From NCBI RefSeq assembly GCF_032118995.1, contig NC_092649.1:20645832-20709831 (forward strand): a stretch of DNA of 64,000 bases, read 5' to 3'. The notes beneath the pieces were generated by a model. The model was not told the DNA's origin and did not search any database. It saw only the letters and a program-made list of their open reading frames with translations. The stretch comes from Asterias amurensis. Lineage: Eukaryota; Echinodermata; Asteroidea; Forcipulatida; Asteriidae. Position numbers and translations under genes: made by a program. This document shows positions 10,225-20,784 of the stretch, piece after piece (within the stretch, counting starts at the first letter, position 1; every line of letters starts with the position of its first letter).

Positions 10225-10890
10225 GCATGTTTTTACCATGGTTTACAGCAATTAGATGTAAACCATAGAAACTGTTGCCAAATCCTGTTATGGTTTACAT
10301 ACCAGTAAAGTATTTGTTGTGTATAAGTTTATGGTTTACAAACCATGAACATACAAAAAACATTTACAAATCATGGTTCATAAACCAAGAAAATTTACGC
10401 ATCTTAAAAACATGGTTTATAAACCATAAAAAATGAAGCATCAAATTCATGGTTTACAAATCATGGTTTACAAACCATAAAAATTGAGACATCTAAAAAA
10501 CATGGTTTATAAACCATGAAAATTGAAGAATAAAAATCGTGGTTTACAAATCATAGTTTATAAACCATAACAAATGAACCATACAATCATGGTTTGTGAC
10601 AATGGTTTATAAACCATGAAAATCGAGACTTCTTAAAAAACATGGTTTATAAACCATGAAAATCGAGACTTCTTAATAAACATGGTTTATAAACCATGAA
10701 AATTTACACATCTCAAAAACGTTGTTTGTAAACCATAAAAAAGTGCACTTACAAATCATGGTTTACAAACCATAAAAATGTGCACTCAAAAATCATGGTT
10801 TACAAACCATAAAAAATGTGCAGTCAGAAATCATGGTTTATAAACCATAAAAACGTGCACTCACAAATCATGGTTTACAAACATTTACAC
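10225..10890. repeat. Palindromic minisatellite (ATGGTTTATAAACCAT core)
   Basis: More than a dozen units, each a near-perfect palindrome ATGGTTTAYAAACCAT separated by A-rich spacers of varying length (often with GAGACTTCTTAAAA or GTGCACTCA). Every unit can form its own small hairpin, and units can pair with any other. The spacers are not constant, so this is not a CRISPR array. Confidence 0.95.
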
Positions 10891-10914
10891 AAATTTCAAT
10901 AACATTTCTGACAT

Positions 10915-11060
10915 GTCGTGGCCGGGCAGATAACAACCCAGACTCAAGCTCTGATGGTGTTGCTGTGGGTTCGAGTCCCGGTCGGAACACTTATAGACTG
11001 TGCAAGTCTCGCGCGCACCGGAGGGAGAAAACACGACAACTGAAGAACTTTGCTTCAAAT
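10915..11060 (+). mobile_element. tRNA-derived SINE head
   Basis: GTCGTGGCCGGGCAG resembles a tRNA A box and GTGGGTTCGAGTCCCG is a good B box 50 bp later, spaced as in Leu/Ser-type tRNAs. The acceptor arm does not pair well, so this is a SINE or tRNA relic and not a functional tRNA. No clear 3' body is recognised. Confidence 0.55.
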
Positions 11061-11383
11061 CTTTGCTTTAATTTTTTCTTAATGCCGAATCTGAACAACA
11101 AAAAAGTTGTTAAGTTTTTAACCTATTGTTAAGCTAAGGTTGAATTATCATCTCCCTTGATATTACAGGAGTTAAGTTACTTGGGATTAAGTTAAAGATG
11201 GATAAAACTAAAAGCACTTCAGATGTCCAACCGCATTATAAACAATGTTCTTAGAAACGAGATTTCCTTGATGTCAGAAGGACATACAAATAAGTGGAGC
11301 AAGAAGGGATAGGTTAAGTATTTGACGTTGTAAAGGACTGACAAGTAGGGCATGTAAACATTCACATCGAACGCATGGAATTA
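11061..11383. other. Intergenic, nothing recognised
   Basis: AT-rich DNA with no repeat family match within the window and no coding signal. Confidence 0.5.
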
Positions 11384-11940
11384 TAAAAGGCACTGTACAC
11401 GTCTGGTATGTTAAAGATGCTATGTCAGATTTTTGGCCGATTTGACCCAAATATTTTGATTTAAAATTCAATAGGTATTTTGATAGGGGTCGAGAAATTT
11501 ACAAGCTTTCATTTGAGCCATTGCTCGAAAAAGTCCGCAAATTATAGTAGCAGTGAAATAAAGTGCTCAAAATTGGTTTTTGTCGGGATCCCGACAATTT
11601 ATCACGTGACCAATTCTTATGTGTTTTATAAGAAACGTTCTAAATTTTTGTCATGGTTCCTGACCATTAAAAGTAAAAGTTAAACTTTTTTTCGTTAGAG
11701 CGAGTGATACTCTTTGAAATACCATTCACTCAAAAAAAACTATTTTTTTTAATGTTTGGGGCCAAAAATCTGACACAGCATCTTTAAAGACCAGTCTTCT
11801 CATAATTATTTCAGTGGAAATTACCTTTTTCTCAAAATCTACGCTGCTTCAGAGTGAGCCGTTTCTCACAATATTTTATACTATCAAAAGCTCTCAAATG
11901 CTCGTTACCAAGTAAGGTTTTAAATTAATATTTGTTTATG
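11384..11940. mobile_element. MITE-1 copy interrupted by another MITE
   Basis: The left end (AAAGGCACTGTACACG, 11384) and the right-hand body (AGACCAGTCTTCTCA, 11788, through GCTCGTTACCAAGTAAGG) belong to one MITE-1 family member. A separate TTAA element at 11411-11787 separates them. Part of the MITE-1 interior is missing. Confidence 0.7.
11411..11787. mobile_element. TTAA-flanked MITE, 377 bp
   Basis: Begins TTAAAGATGCTATGTCAG and ends CTGACACAGCATCTTTAA, an inverted repeat continuing inward to TTTTTGGCC/GGCCAAAAA. TTAA lies at both ends. It has no coding capacity. A piggyBac-like mobiliser is a guess based only on TTAA. Its position inside MITE-1 sequence makes it younger than that host copy. 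Confidence 0.85.
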
Positions 11941-12006
11941 AGTAAACCAAACGTGTACCTTCCCTATATAGGCAGTGCATATGAACCTGTATGTCACAGT
12001 CAATAA

Positions 12007-12023
12007 ACGCTAGGTGGCAGCAG
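12007..12023 (+). promoter_or_regulatory. CTCF-like motif
   Basis: ACGCTAGGTGGCAGCAG matches most positions of the vertebrate CTCF core (CCASYAGRKGGCRS). An identical 17-mer occurs at 57024-57040 in otherwise different sequence. It may be a shared repeat fragment and not a bound site. Confidence 0.3.
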
Positions 12024-12476
12024 ACTTAGGCTTGGAATGAGGTGCATGCTGGTCTAGCTAACGATCAAGACACAACAACAGTTAGCGCTTGCGTAATGGG
12101 TATTTTGGAAACGGCCTATACTGTTAACGTTGTTCTGATCATGCACACATTTATGAGATAAAACTCTATCACTCATTTTAAAATTGTAAATTATTAAGTA
12201 ATCTGTATGATAAATCAAACTCTCTTTTTGTTCTACTATTAAAGAATGTGTATGACAATCAGCCACACTTTCTGTAAGATAACAAGTCATTAATATTATT
12301 TTGAACCGGCACTTGTGGATCCTTTTGCCATTGGATTGGTCGACACGCGTCACGTGTCTTACTTCATTATGCCATTTATACTGTTCCGTTACTCCAAAAT
12401 GTAGCATATAGGAGTCCTATATTGGTTAATATAGGATGCTCGGAACGCTTCGCGGCTGCGCTTTGAGTATTTTGCA

Positions 12477-12802
12477 TTTAGGGCATGCTTCAAGAATACT
12501 TGTCAAAGACGAGTACCCTCACTTGATGCATCCCAACATAATGTATAAATATTGCAAACCTGTAAAAAAGTGGGCTTCAATTGGTCATCGAAGTTGCAAG
12601 AAAAATAATGACAGAAAAACACCCTTGTTGCATGAGAGTTGTGTGCTTTCAGATGCCTGAGAAAGGTTTCATGCCCGGAAACTTTCTCACATCCAAATTT
12701 GGGGTAAAAATTACCTCTTTCTCTCTAAACTATTACTTCAAAGTAGCCGTTTCTCACAATGTTTTATAATATCAACAGCTCTCCGGTGCTCTTTCTGGAT
12801 CT
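12477..12802 (-). mobile_element. MITE-1 copy, old (unit 2)
   Basis: Duplicate of the copy at 185-510 with almost no changes. Confidence 0.75.
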
Positions 12803-13288
12803 AAGCACGCTTTCGTGGTAGGCTTAATACGTTGTTCGAAAAAGCGATATCCCTTTAAAGCAAAATAACAATATTACTAAAAATATAAAATGTTGACATT
12901 TTCAAACATGTTCAACTTCAGTTTTATTTTTATCGGAATGCAATTTGTTGAAGACGAAAAAACTGTGATGTTTTTGCAAACCTCCTGAAAACCAATAAAT
13001 AATTGAATTATCAACCAACTTGAACATCTTCCCATATGAGACAAAAGTATATTTGCTAACCCCCTCGATTCCGATTCTATAATATAGAAACTGGAGTGGT
13101 CAATACTTGGAGAATGAAGTGAGACAAACGAAGGTCTGAACTTGAGTGTTTGTGCAAGGGGAAAATATTGATAAACGCATGGTTGAAAATGAATGAAAGC
13201 TTCATCAGTCTGAAATGACCCATCTTTTTTACTGCTTCGTTTTCAGCCACCGTGTGTGGTCACTTGAACCGAAAATTACGATTTTTTT

Positions 13289-13631
13289 CAAGGCACTGGA
13301 CGCTATTGATATAAGCACTCAAAATATCGACTAGCATAACAACTTACTTGGAAACGAGCAATGGAGAGAAACGCCCCCCCCCCCCCGAAGTAACGTAGCT
13401 TTTGAGACAGGGGTAATTTCTCACTAAATGATTGAATGACTTTGTAGGCATCTGAAAGCACACACATTAATTTGTGCAACAGGTTTTTTTTCTATCATTA
13501 TTATCTTGCAACCTCGCTGACGAATTGAGCCAATATTTTTACAGATTCTGTTATTTGATGCCATGATGTTGTGATACACCAAGTAGTGAGAATACTGGTA
13601 TTATGGCAACAAACATGCCCGGTGCCTTTAA
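13289..13631 (+). mobile_element. MITE-1 copy (unit 2)
   Basis: Duplicate of 997-1332. The left TTAA has decayed to TTCA. Confidence 0.85.
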
Positions 13632-13881
13632 AAGCTTTTATGGCTAAAATAAATTTGCAGGAACTATTTCATCCCAAATTATGTTTGCAGTCGGGCCAGT
13701 ATGTTATTTCAATCGACACCAATATTCGATCGTAAATCCTAATTGCTGTTTTTACAGGTAGAAGGGTGGCAAAAAGGGTTAAGTGTATCTCAAGTAAATG
13801 TGGGTCTTGAGTAATTTCCCATCATTTTATCATAGAAGAAAGCGTTGTATCATTTTGCACGTCGTACTTGTGTCGACCGTT

Positions 13882-14999
13882 GCAACTTGTTTCTTTCGCT
13901 AAACGAAAGTGCCACTATCGTAGTGCTTTTCAAATGGGGACAGTTTGTCCTTCTCGTTCGTAAAAAAAAACCAAAAAAACAAAAAAAACTCGATGGTGCC
14001 GGCTTGCAATATACTTCAAGGTCACAATTGCAGTAAAAACTTCCGGGTCACAATTGACCCGAATAGCAGATCATAGAGGGTCCTGACTTATTTGTGGGTC
14101 AGACTGACCAGGAAGTTGGTAACAAATGTGGTTTTGACCTGTATTATGCGTTAGTTTGTCAAATTTCTTTGTAATTTGGACACAAATATTCCAGATCAAC
14201 GATTGTTTTGGTTTACGGTAACACCATGTGTCTATACTACCTTTGTGGGTAGTATAGATTGATACATCACCGTGCAATGCCTCAAAACCCATTATCTGGA
14301 ACTCTCTGTTAAACTTGGTCAGGTCCACTGAGGGACGTATCCGGATCCGGGTCAACTCTGACTCGGGAGTGAACCACTGGCAAGAACAATCTTTCGGAAT
14401 GAAGGGTTGACACGAGTCAAGGATTTTAATTGTTTTTTTTAATGGACTCTAAGTGTCTTGTTAAATGTGGGTTGGAAGGATGTTAACTTAATTAGTTTCG
14501 TGGAACATTTCCCCTGCGATGTGATCGAAAACCCATTACGCCTCGATGCCGTGATATTACGGAAAGAAATCTCAAATTAATAGGGACCTAAATGAAGGAC
14601 ATTAATACTTAATCTTTAGAACCTTTATCAAGGACATTTTAGTAAAGTAAAACTGAATTGCTAAACTTTAAATTTAAAAGCCACTAGAGAACAATAAGTC
14701 TAGATTAAAAAGAACATACTCTTTTGAAACTGATGTTTTCTTTTTACCCTACCGAGGTATTTATTTAACATATTTACATCTAACATCTAAAAACTTATTA
14801 TGTTCACAATAACCACGATGGTGCAGAAGGGCAAATCACTTACGGTACATTACGTGGATTTCATTATTTTGTCGAATGAGGGCCAAACTGCGCAAAGCAC
14901 CAATTGGAATCATATGTTAATGTCTATATATATATATATATCATATTTATAGGGTTTATGGTGAGACATGGTAAGTGACTCACAGACTTGCCGATCAAT
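13882..14999. other. Unit-2-specific intergenic DNA
   Basis: No match to unit 1. A piece at about 14190-14300 carries family-5 phrases (GGTAACACCATGTGT, and the reverse complement of TTTGAGGCATTGCA) folded around CTATACTACC/GGTAGTATAG. A TA microsatellite lies at 14926-14942. No gene was recognised. Confidence 0.55.
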
Positions 15000-15600
15000 T
15001 ATTATATATAACTGTGACTGCTTCACTCAACACATCCATCTATCACCGAGAATACGACATAGAACGAACTACTCGCTCTGGCATCAGGACAATAATTCAA
15101 ATTTCAACATTTTGTGCTCAAGGATTACTCTTTCTGATAAGGATTGATTAGTGGATTCGCCAAGAATACGTTATTAACTGTGCCTATTACTTCACCAACA
15201 TCTATTTGCCATCGAGAAAACGATATTGAGGGAACTACTTGCACTGTCATCTATTGGGACACAAGATTCAAATTTTAACATTTTGTGCTCAAGGATTACT
15301 CTTCTTATAAGGATTGATTAGTGAATTCGCCAAGAAAGAACTTCCGTACACCGTGTTATTAACTGTGCCTACTTCACTTAACATATCAATTTGCCATCTA
15401 GAGGACGATTGAGAGATATACTCGCCCTCATATCAGGACACCGTTGTTTCGGCTGTTAATTTTCAGACTCGAATGTCCAGGTTTTGTGCGCATGGATTAC
15501 TCTTTCTATGATAAAATCAAGATTATACGTTGATTTCTGTTTATAAAGTGTTTGAACTTTACTAGCAGACTATCGCTCCTTGTACTCCGTTTCGCTGCAA
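15000..15600 (+). repeat. Tandemly multiplied upstream module of copy B
   Basis: Three to four degenerate units of about 175-200 bp. Recurring phrases are TTTTGTGCTCAAGGATTACTC, GATTGATTAGTG, TTCGCCAAGAA and TTAACTGTGCCTA. The unit before 15600 repeats the proximal promoter region itself, including GTTGATTTCTG, TATAAAG (15542-15548) and GCTGCAATTCAA. Copy A has only the last, gene-proximal module. Confidence 0.8.
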
Positions 15601-15718
15601 TTCAACCCTAAGGTTTTGTGCGCGTGGATTACTTTTTCTATCGAGATTTGATTAAAAGTGATTTCACCAACAAAGAACTACCGTACACCGTATTCAAGCT
15701 CATAAGTTGATTTCTGTT

Positions 15719-15725
15719 TATAAAG
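15719..15725 (+). promoter_or_regulatory. TATA-like box of copy B
   Basis: TATAAAG lies 96 bp before the ATG, followed by a stretch without upstream ATG codons up to the start. A second copy of this box lies at 15542-15548 in the duplicated module. The equivalent site of copy A reads TATGAAG. Confidence 0.5.
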
Positions 15726-15814
15726 TAACTGGACGTACTGACAATTAGAGAGCTAGGGCTTTTATTGCTTCGTACTCAGTTGCTGCAATTCAATTCCGAG
15801 ACAACCCCCAAAAC

Positions 15815-16774
15815 ATGGAGGAAACTCTTGTTTTGCGTATCTACCAAGACATTGTTGGCATTCTTGGGATCCTTGGCAATGTTTTAGTCTGCTTCGTCAT
15901 CTACAAAGTACGATCAATGCAGACGCGTACAAACGCCTTCATATTTCATCAAGCTGTCATTGATCTATTGGGCTCCATCTTGATCATCTTGAGAAGTGAA
16001 ATCCTGGTGCCTGAGATAATCCCAAGCGATGGCCTAGGCTGGTTCCTCTGTCACGTCTGGCATATTAACTGCCCCCAGTTCTACATTTTCCTAGAGTCAA
16101 CGAGTAGCCTGTTACTGTTGACCCTGGAGCGGTACTACGCCATCGTTCACCCCTTCAAGTACCAGGCAGCATTCGCTGCTCGGCCCAAGCTCAAAGTCGG
16201 TGTGTGCATGGCGGTGTCTTGGGTTCTGGCCTTTATTCCGATAATATACTGCCTCTTCAATTTTGAGGCAAAGAACGGACAGTGCGTTCCGGTTGCGATT
16301 CCAGGCGCCAACATTATCGGAACTCTTGTGGTAGTCATGCAATACGTCATCCCAGTTGCTGTGATGCTCTTCGCTTACATTCGCATCAGTGTGGAGATGA
16401 AGCGGGGAGCAGCCCGTGTCGGCCCGGCACCAGCCCAGCATCTTCCCGGTGGAGCAAACGCACCGAACATGGCCGAGTCCCTCCTCCGTGCAAGACGCAA
16501 CACCTTCAAGATGCTTCTGATCGTCTTCATCACTTTCTTGATCTGCTGGACACCCAACCAGATCATCTTTCTGTTGTTTAATCTTGGTTTCGATATACCG
16601 CTTAGTGGCTGGTTTTATTATCTCTCTGTCGCAATGGTTGCCTCAAACTCTTGCGTCAACCCGATGATTTACGCTTTCAAGTACCGTCAGTTTCGTAATG
16701 GATTACGTCAGATATTTTGCCGCCAACGAAATCAAGCAAATGATATGAGCACAATATCAACCGGTACCGGGTAA
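15815..16774 (+). CDS. Class A (rhodopsin-like) GPCR, paralog copy B
   Basis: Single-exon 319-residue receptor, 307 of 319 residues identical to copy A and the more canonical of the two: G21-N22 is intact in TM1. Landmarks have the same numbering: D50, C79, E105-R106-Y107, W136, C157, P180, Y188, CWTP 244-247, NPMIY 292-296. Substitutions from copy A cluster in TM1 (16, 17, 21, 30), late TM2/ECL1 (58, 64, 69) and TM3 (92, 93); N218 replaces D218 in ICL3. It has a TATA-like box and several upstream module copies. It is a recent duplicate of copy A and probably a chemoreceptor by context; its ligand is unknown. Confidence 0.94.
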   Translation: MEETLVLRIYQDIVGILGILGNVLVCFVIYKVRSMQTRTNAFIFHQAVIDLLGSILIILRSEILVPEIIPSDGLGWFLCHVWHINCPQFYIFLESTSSLLLLTLERYYAIVHPFKYQAAFAARPKLKVGVCMAVSWVLAFIPIIYCLFNFEAKNGQCVPVAIPGANIIGTLVVVMQYVIPVAVMLFAYIRISVEMKRGAARVGPAPAQHLPGGANAPNMAESLLRARRNTFKMLLIVFITFLICWTPNQIIFLLFNLGFDIPLSGWFYYLSVAMVASNSCVNPMIYAFKYRQFRNGLRQIFCRQRNQANDMSTISTGTG

Positions 16775-16836
16775 CGCATTGGTACCCTTGAAGAGGTATA
16801 CAAATAACCTTTTAGTATCAACACTCTTTATAATTG

Positions 16837-17085
16837 GATTTGAGGCCATGCATGGTGAGGTATCAATATATACATGTATTTGCTTTGCGTGTGTGTGTCT
16901 ACTTTCCAGATGGAGTTCGTTCTTTACAGAACTGTCTTGCTATTGTATTCTACTATACTATAGTAGAATTTTCAGATTTGTTTTCGGGAGACTTCGCTTC
17001 AATTGCTTCATGGGCGGGAGGTAGAAAATCGACTGGGACTACTATGATTTTTATTAACTGCACTACCACGGAGTGAGTTCTTATT
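16837..17085 (+). repeat. Interspersed repeat, family 5 (unit 2)
   Basis: Counterpart of 6878-7140, with a roughly 25-bp deletion removing the GTTCCGAAAAGAACTGTCC part. Same position relative to the GPCR stop codon. Confidence 0.75.
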
Positions 17086-17267
17086 GGTCTCAACGTTAAA
17101 ATCTTGAACATTTCATCTTAAAATACCAAGAAGGGATCGGTGTACACGGAACATATCCACAGTTGGGGTCCCATCAAGGGAGGAGGTGCCCTCCTATAGA
17201 GGATAAGATGTTTCACTGCTGCACGTGTACTCACTTTAACGCAAAACACTTTCGTTTAAAACTTGTC

Positions 17268-17720
17268 CTTTTGGATCTTCACTGGCTCCCATTATCATCT
17301 GTAGGATCATCTACAGACTCATCTCAAAGTACTTAATGGGCAAGCACCTGCTTACATTCTGGACATGCTCTAAACCTATACAAACCATCTCGCAACCTTC
17401 GATCTGGAAAAAAATATCTTCTTCAAGAAGTCAAATCTCAACACACCTCTCGGAGGAGGGGGGGGGGGCAGAATTGTTTTCTTCTGTTGCAGCATCTCGT
17501 CTATGAAATCAACTACCTCTTTATATCAAACATCCACTTCTTATTAACTCTTTCAAAACATCTCTCAAACACATCTCATGTCGAAAGATCCATTTTTTTG
17601 TATTTGAACTTTGGTTAAAATGTTTGTTTTAGTTGGCATTGCAATAGCGCACTGAGCACTTTGGTGGATATATCTGTTCTTTATAAAACTTTGTTGTTAT
17701 AATAAATATTATTATTAAAT
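17268..17720 (+). mobile_element. LINE relic, CR1/L2-type 3' end (unit 2)
   Basis: Counterpart of 7310-7735, with an extra stretch at about 17393-17458 that unit 1 lacks. The LHWLP phrase is followed by a frame with RIIYRLISKY. The element is truncated and not functional. It ends in an AATAAATATTATTATT tail. Confidence 0.7.
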
Positions 17721-17759
17721 TATAATTGTTAGTTTAACTAAAAGAAGTTCACGGATAAC

Positions 17760-18050
17760 ATCACGTGAATTTCTCTTTTGAGGTTTACGCCCCACTCATG
17801 CCCGCGCGTGCTTCACTGATCTAAGCCCAGCTTACACGTTTCCCGCATTCGTGCATCACCAAGCCTATAGTACCTAAGCAGCATCCAGCAACAGAATCTA
17901 GCATTCTCCTGAAGATGATCAGAACATACCGGTCGAAACGTTGAGTCGTTAAAAACTGGTTCTTTTTAGAACCAATACTACTCAAAAGAGATATTCACAA
18001 TGTGTTTCCGAAAACCTCTCTTAGTTATACTTCCACCATGCACAGTTTTT
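17760..18050 (+). mobile_element. Penelope-like relic with hammerhead-like core (unit 2)
   Basis: Counterpart of 7800-8035. The core CTGAAGA...GATC...GGTC-GAAAC lies at 17909-17939 and is unchanged from unit 1. Confidence 0.45.
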
Positions 18051-18204
18051 TAAAATCCTATTTTCTAATATGTAAAGTGACTCCAAGTTCAATTCTATTT
18101 GTTGATTCACACTATAAAAAAAAAACAATTTGTGAGATACATCTAGCACAAGATATCGTGTTGTTAGAGCGATAGTGTGGTTTTCAGTGCACTTTGAGAT
18201 TAGT

Positions 18205-18775
18205 TAACCTCCATAGAGAGACTGTCTGTGAGAAAATAACTTCCATTGAGACACTGTCTGTGAGAAAATAACCTTCACTGAGTGACTGTCTTTTTAGAAA
18301 ATAACCTCCATTGAGGGACTGCGTGTGAGAAAATAACCTCAATTGAGTGACTGCGTGTGAGAAAATAACCTCAATTGAGTGACTGCGTGTGAGAATATAA
18401 CCTCAATTGAGTGACTGCGTGTGAAAAAATAACTCAGCTCCACTGAGTGACTGTGTGTGAGAAAATAACATCTAGTGAGTGAATGTCTGTGAGAAAATTA
18501 CCTCCATTGAGAGACTCCGTGTGAGAAAATAACCTCCATTGAGAGACTACGTGTGAGAAAATAACCTCCATTGAGAGACTATACGTGTGAGAAAGTAACC
18601 TCCATTGAGAAACTGCGTGTGAGACTGTGTGTGTGAAAATAACCTGCATTGAGTGACTGTCTGTGAGACATTGACCTCCATTTAGAGAATGTATGTGAGA
18701 AAATAACCTCCATTGAGTTACTCTCTGTGATAAAATAACCTTCATTGAGAGACTGTCTGTGAGAAAATAACCTCA
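18205..18775 (+). repeat. 31-bp minisatellite, long allele
   Basis: About 18 copies of the same unit as at 8235-8655. Locally homogenised runs occur, such as three successive near-identical units with CAATTGAGTGACTGCGTG around 18330-18420, which indicates array expansion after the segmental duplication. Confidence 0.95.
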
Positions 18776-19073
18776 ACATTATGCATAACAAAATTTAAAA
18801 ATATTTACTCAATTGGTCATTGAAGTTGCAAGAGAATAAAGAAAAGAAAAAAAACACCCTTGTTGCTGAAATTATTGTGCTTTCAGATGCATAATATTAC
18901 AGGTGTTCAGGCCTGAATTCTTTTGATATTTGAATGAGAAATTATCTCTTCCTCAAAAACATCAGAAGAAGTCATTTCTCACAACTACCAACAGCTCTCC
19001 ATTTCTCGTTATAATGTAAATGTTTATGCCAACAATTATGTTGAGTAATTACCAATATTTTGTGCCTTTGTCA
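18770..19073 (-). mobile_element. MITE-1 copy joined to the minisatellite (unit 2)
   Basis: Counterpart of 8645-8967, ending TTTTGTGCCTTTGTC. Confidence 0.85.
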
Positions 19074-19930
19074 AGAATGACATGTTTTGTCCGCTGCATG
19101 CTCTTATGTATATAACGTTAATCCTGAGTGCAAACAGTGCAGAGCTATTGTAATTCCACTCATGTTTCAACAAGGGACTGGGTCACTTAGCTGTATGTCA
19201 ACATTGTGGAGTCACAATATTGACAATCAAAATTAATCAGCCACAAAAGTACTAATGATTATTATATGAAATTACCCAATAAATCTAATCTCGCCAAAAT
19301 GGACAGTGGAAAGAAAACGATAACAAAAAAACTATTGGAAATTCGCTTTGGATTGTTAGCTGAAAATGAAACTATATTTTAGTACAGTAACCGTGTTTGG
19401 ACATTAGGACATTTTAATAGACTATTCACCAGAGCCAAAGAATAAAATAAATAAAATACTTCAAAAGGAAATGCTACACCCCCCCCCCCTTAAAAACAAA
19501 ACAACAATAACGACAAGTTAACAAACCACCAATATACGGCACAACAGAGTCGTAAGATAATTTAACACACAAGGTAAAAGGAGCCTACTGTTTGTTTTAG
19601 TTACATATAGCTGCAAATATATACTGGTGACTAACGTGTGGAAATTTAATTTCAAAAGTATAGTAGGCTTTTTTAGATATTGCCGAAAATCTGGAGCGGT
19701 TTTTTTTCAACGCATGATGAATAATCTGCAACAGGAAGACACATTCTAAGAAGCGTTCCCGCGTTAACGCTTCTCAAATTCAAACTGTTTTGGATAAAAA
19801 GTGATATCGCAGTACTTCAAAGCACAAACAAAACTCTCGAAATGCTTTATTCAAATCTCATGTGCTTGTTGTATTACCAAAGTGCCTTTGATTTATACAG
19901 TCATTATACAAAACGTATACAGACCAATTT

Positions 19931-20275
19931 CAGGCACTGGACACGATTGATTATTACTAAAAATCATTGTGTGATAAACGTGAAGAAACGGCTTCCTCTG
20001 AAGTAACGTAGTTTATGAGAAGAGGTAATTTCTCATTAAATTTTTTGAACTTGATTTCGAGACTTTAGAATTTGTTGTCGAGGTTTCAAAACCTAGCATC
20101 TGAATTACACAGGTTGTTCAACAATGGGTTTTTCCCCTTTCATTATTCTTTTGGAACTTCGACGACCATTATTGAGCCCAAATTTGCACAGGTTTTTTAT
20201 TTTATGCATATGTTGAGATACACCAAGTGAGAAGACTGCTCTTTAACAATTACCGTTATTGTCCGTTGCTTTAAG
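19931..20275 (+). mobile_element. MITE-1 copy, full length (unit 2)
   Basis: Counterpart of 9820-10058 but continuing through CCAAATTTGCACAGG and TTGAGATACACCAAGTG to a right end near CGTTGCTTTAAG. It defines the right edge of the detectable duplication. Confidence 0.85.
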
Positions 20276-20784
20276 TGAAAAGTTTTCTCAAAATGCTTTA
20301 TCCAAAGCTGTCGTACTTTTTGTATTACCATTTACCAAAGTGAGCTTTTATTGCCATTTTTTTTTGAGTCATTACCAAACGTGTACAGACCATTAAAGTT
20401 ACCATTTTGATAATTGCTTATTTTATGAATCTAGTGACCCCTAGAGCATTCCCTACTTGCTCCCGGCTCAGTCAGTGTGTATATTGCGATGTATTGGGTT
20501 CTAGTTTGTTAAGATAATTGATTGTATCCTTAATTTCAATTATTTTGTATTGTCCGTTAAAAGATAAAAATAGAAATATACATGTCTAAACATCGATAAA
20601 AGCTCCAAGACAGAACCCCGTAAAATACAGTTACAATGATAATACCAAAACCTAATTGAGGAAAAGAGCGGAAAGTGCGTCCATGCTGGGAATCCTGGCG
20701 CCAATTCGTATGTACTTTTGTTATGATCGTTAATTACCGTAAATCTGGGAACTTTGGCAGGATTCCATTGTTTTGCTTTACTGC

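Larger units (their letters stand above)
12293..13881 (+). repeat. Segmental duplication, left block of unit 2
   Basis: Counterpart of 1-1584. Differences are scattered single bases and small indels, including a C run at 13375-13386 where unit 1 has GGCTCCCCCTG. Confidence 0.95.
15686..20163 (+). repeat. Segmental duplication, right block of unit 2
   Basis: Counterpart of 5726-10058, containing GPCR copy B and the same order of downstream repeats. Confidence 0.95.

Noticed and set aside
10225-10890. CRISPR-like spacing of a palindromic repeat
   Set aside because: Spacers are A-rich, short, variable and partly repeated, with no cas genes, in a eukaryotic context.
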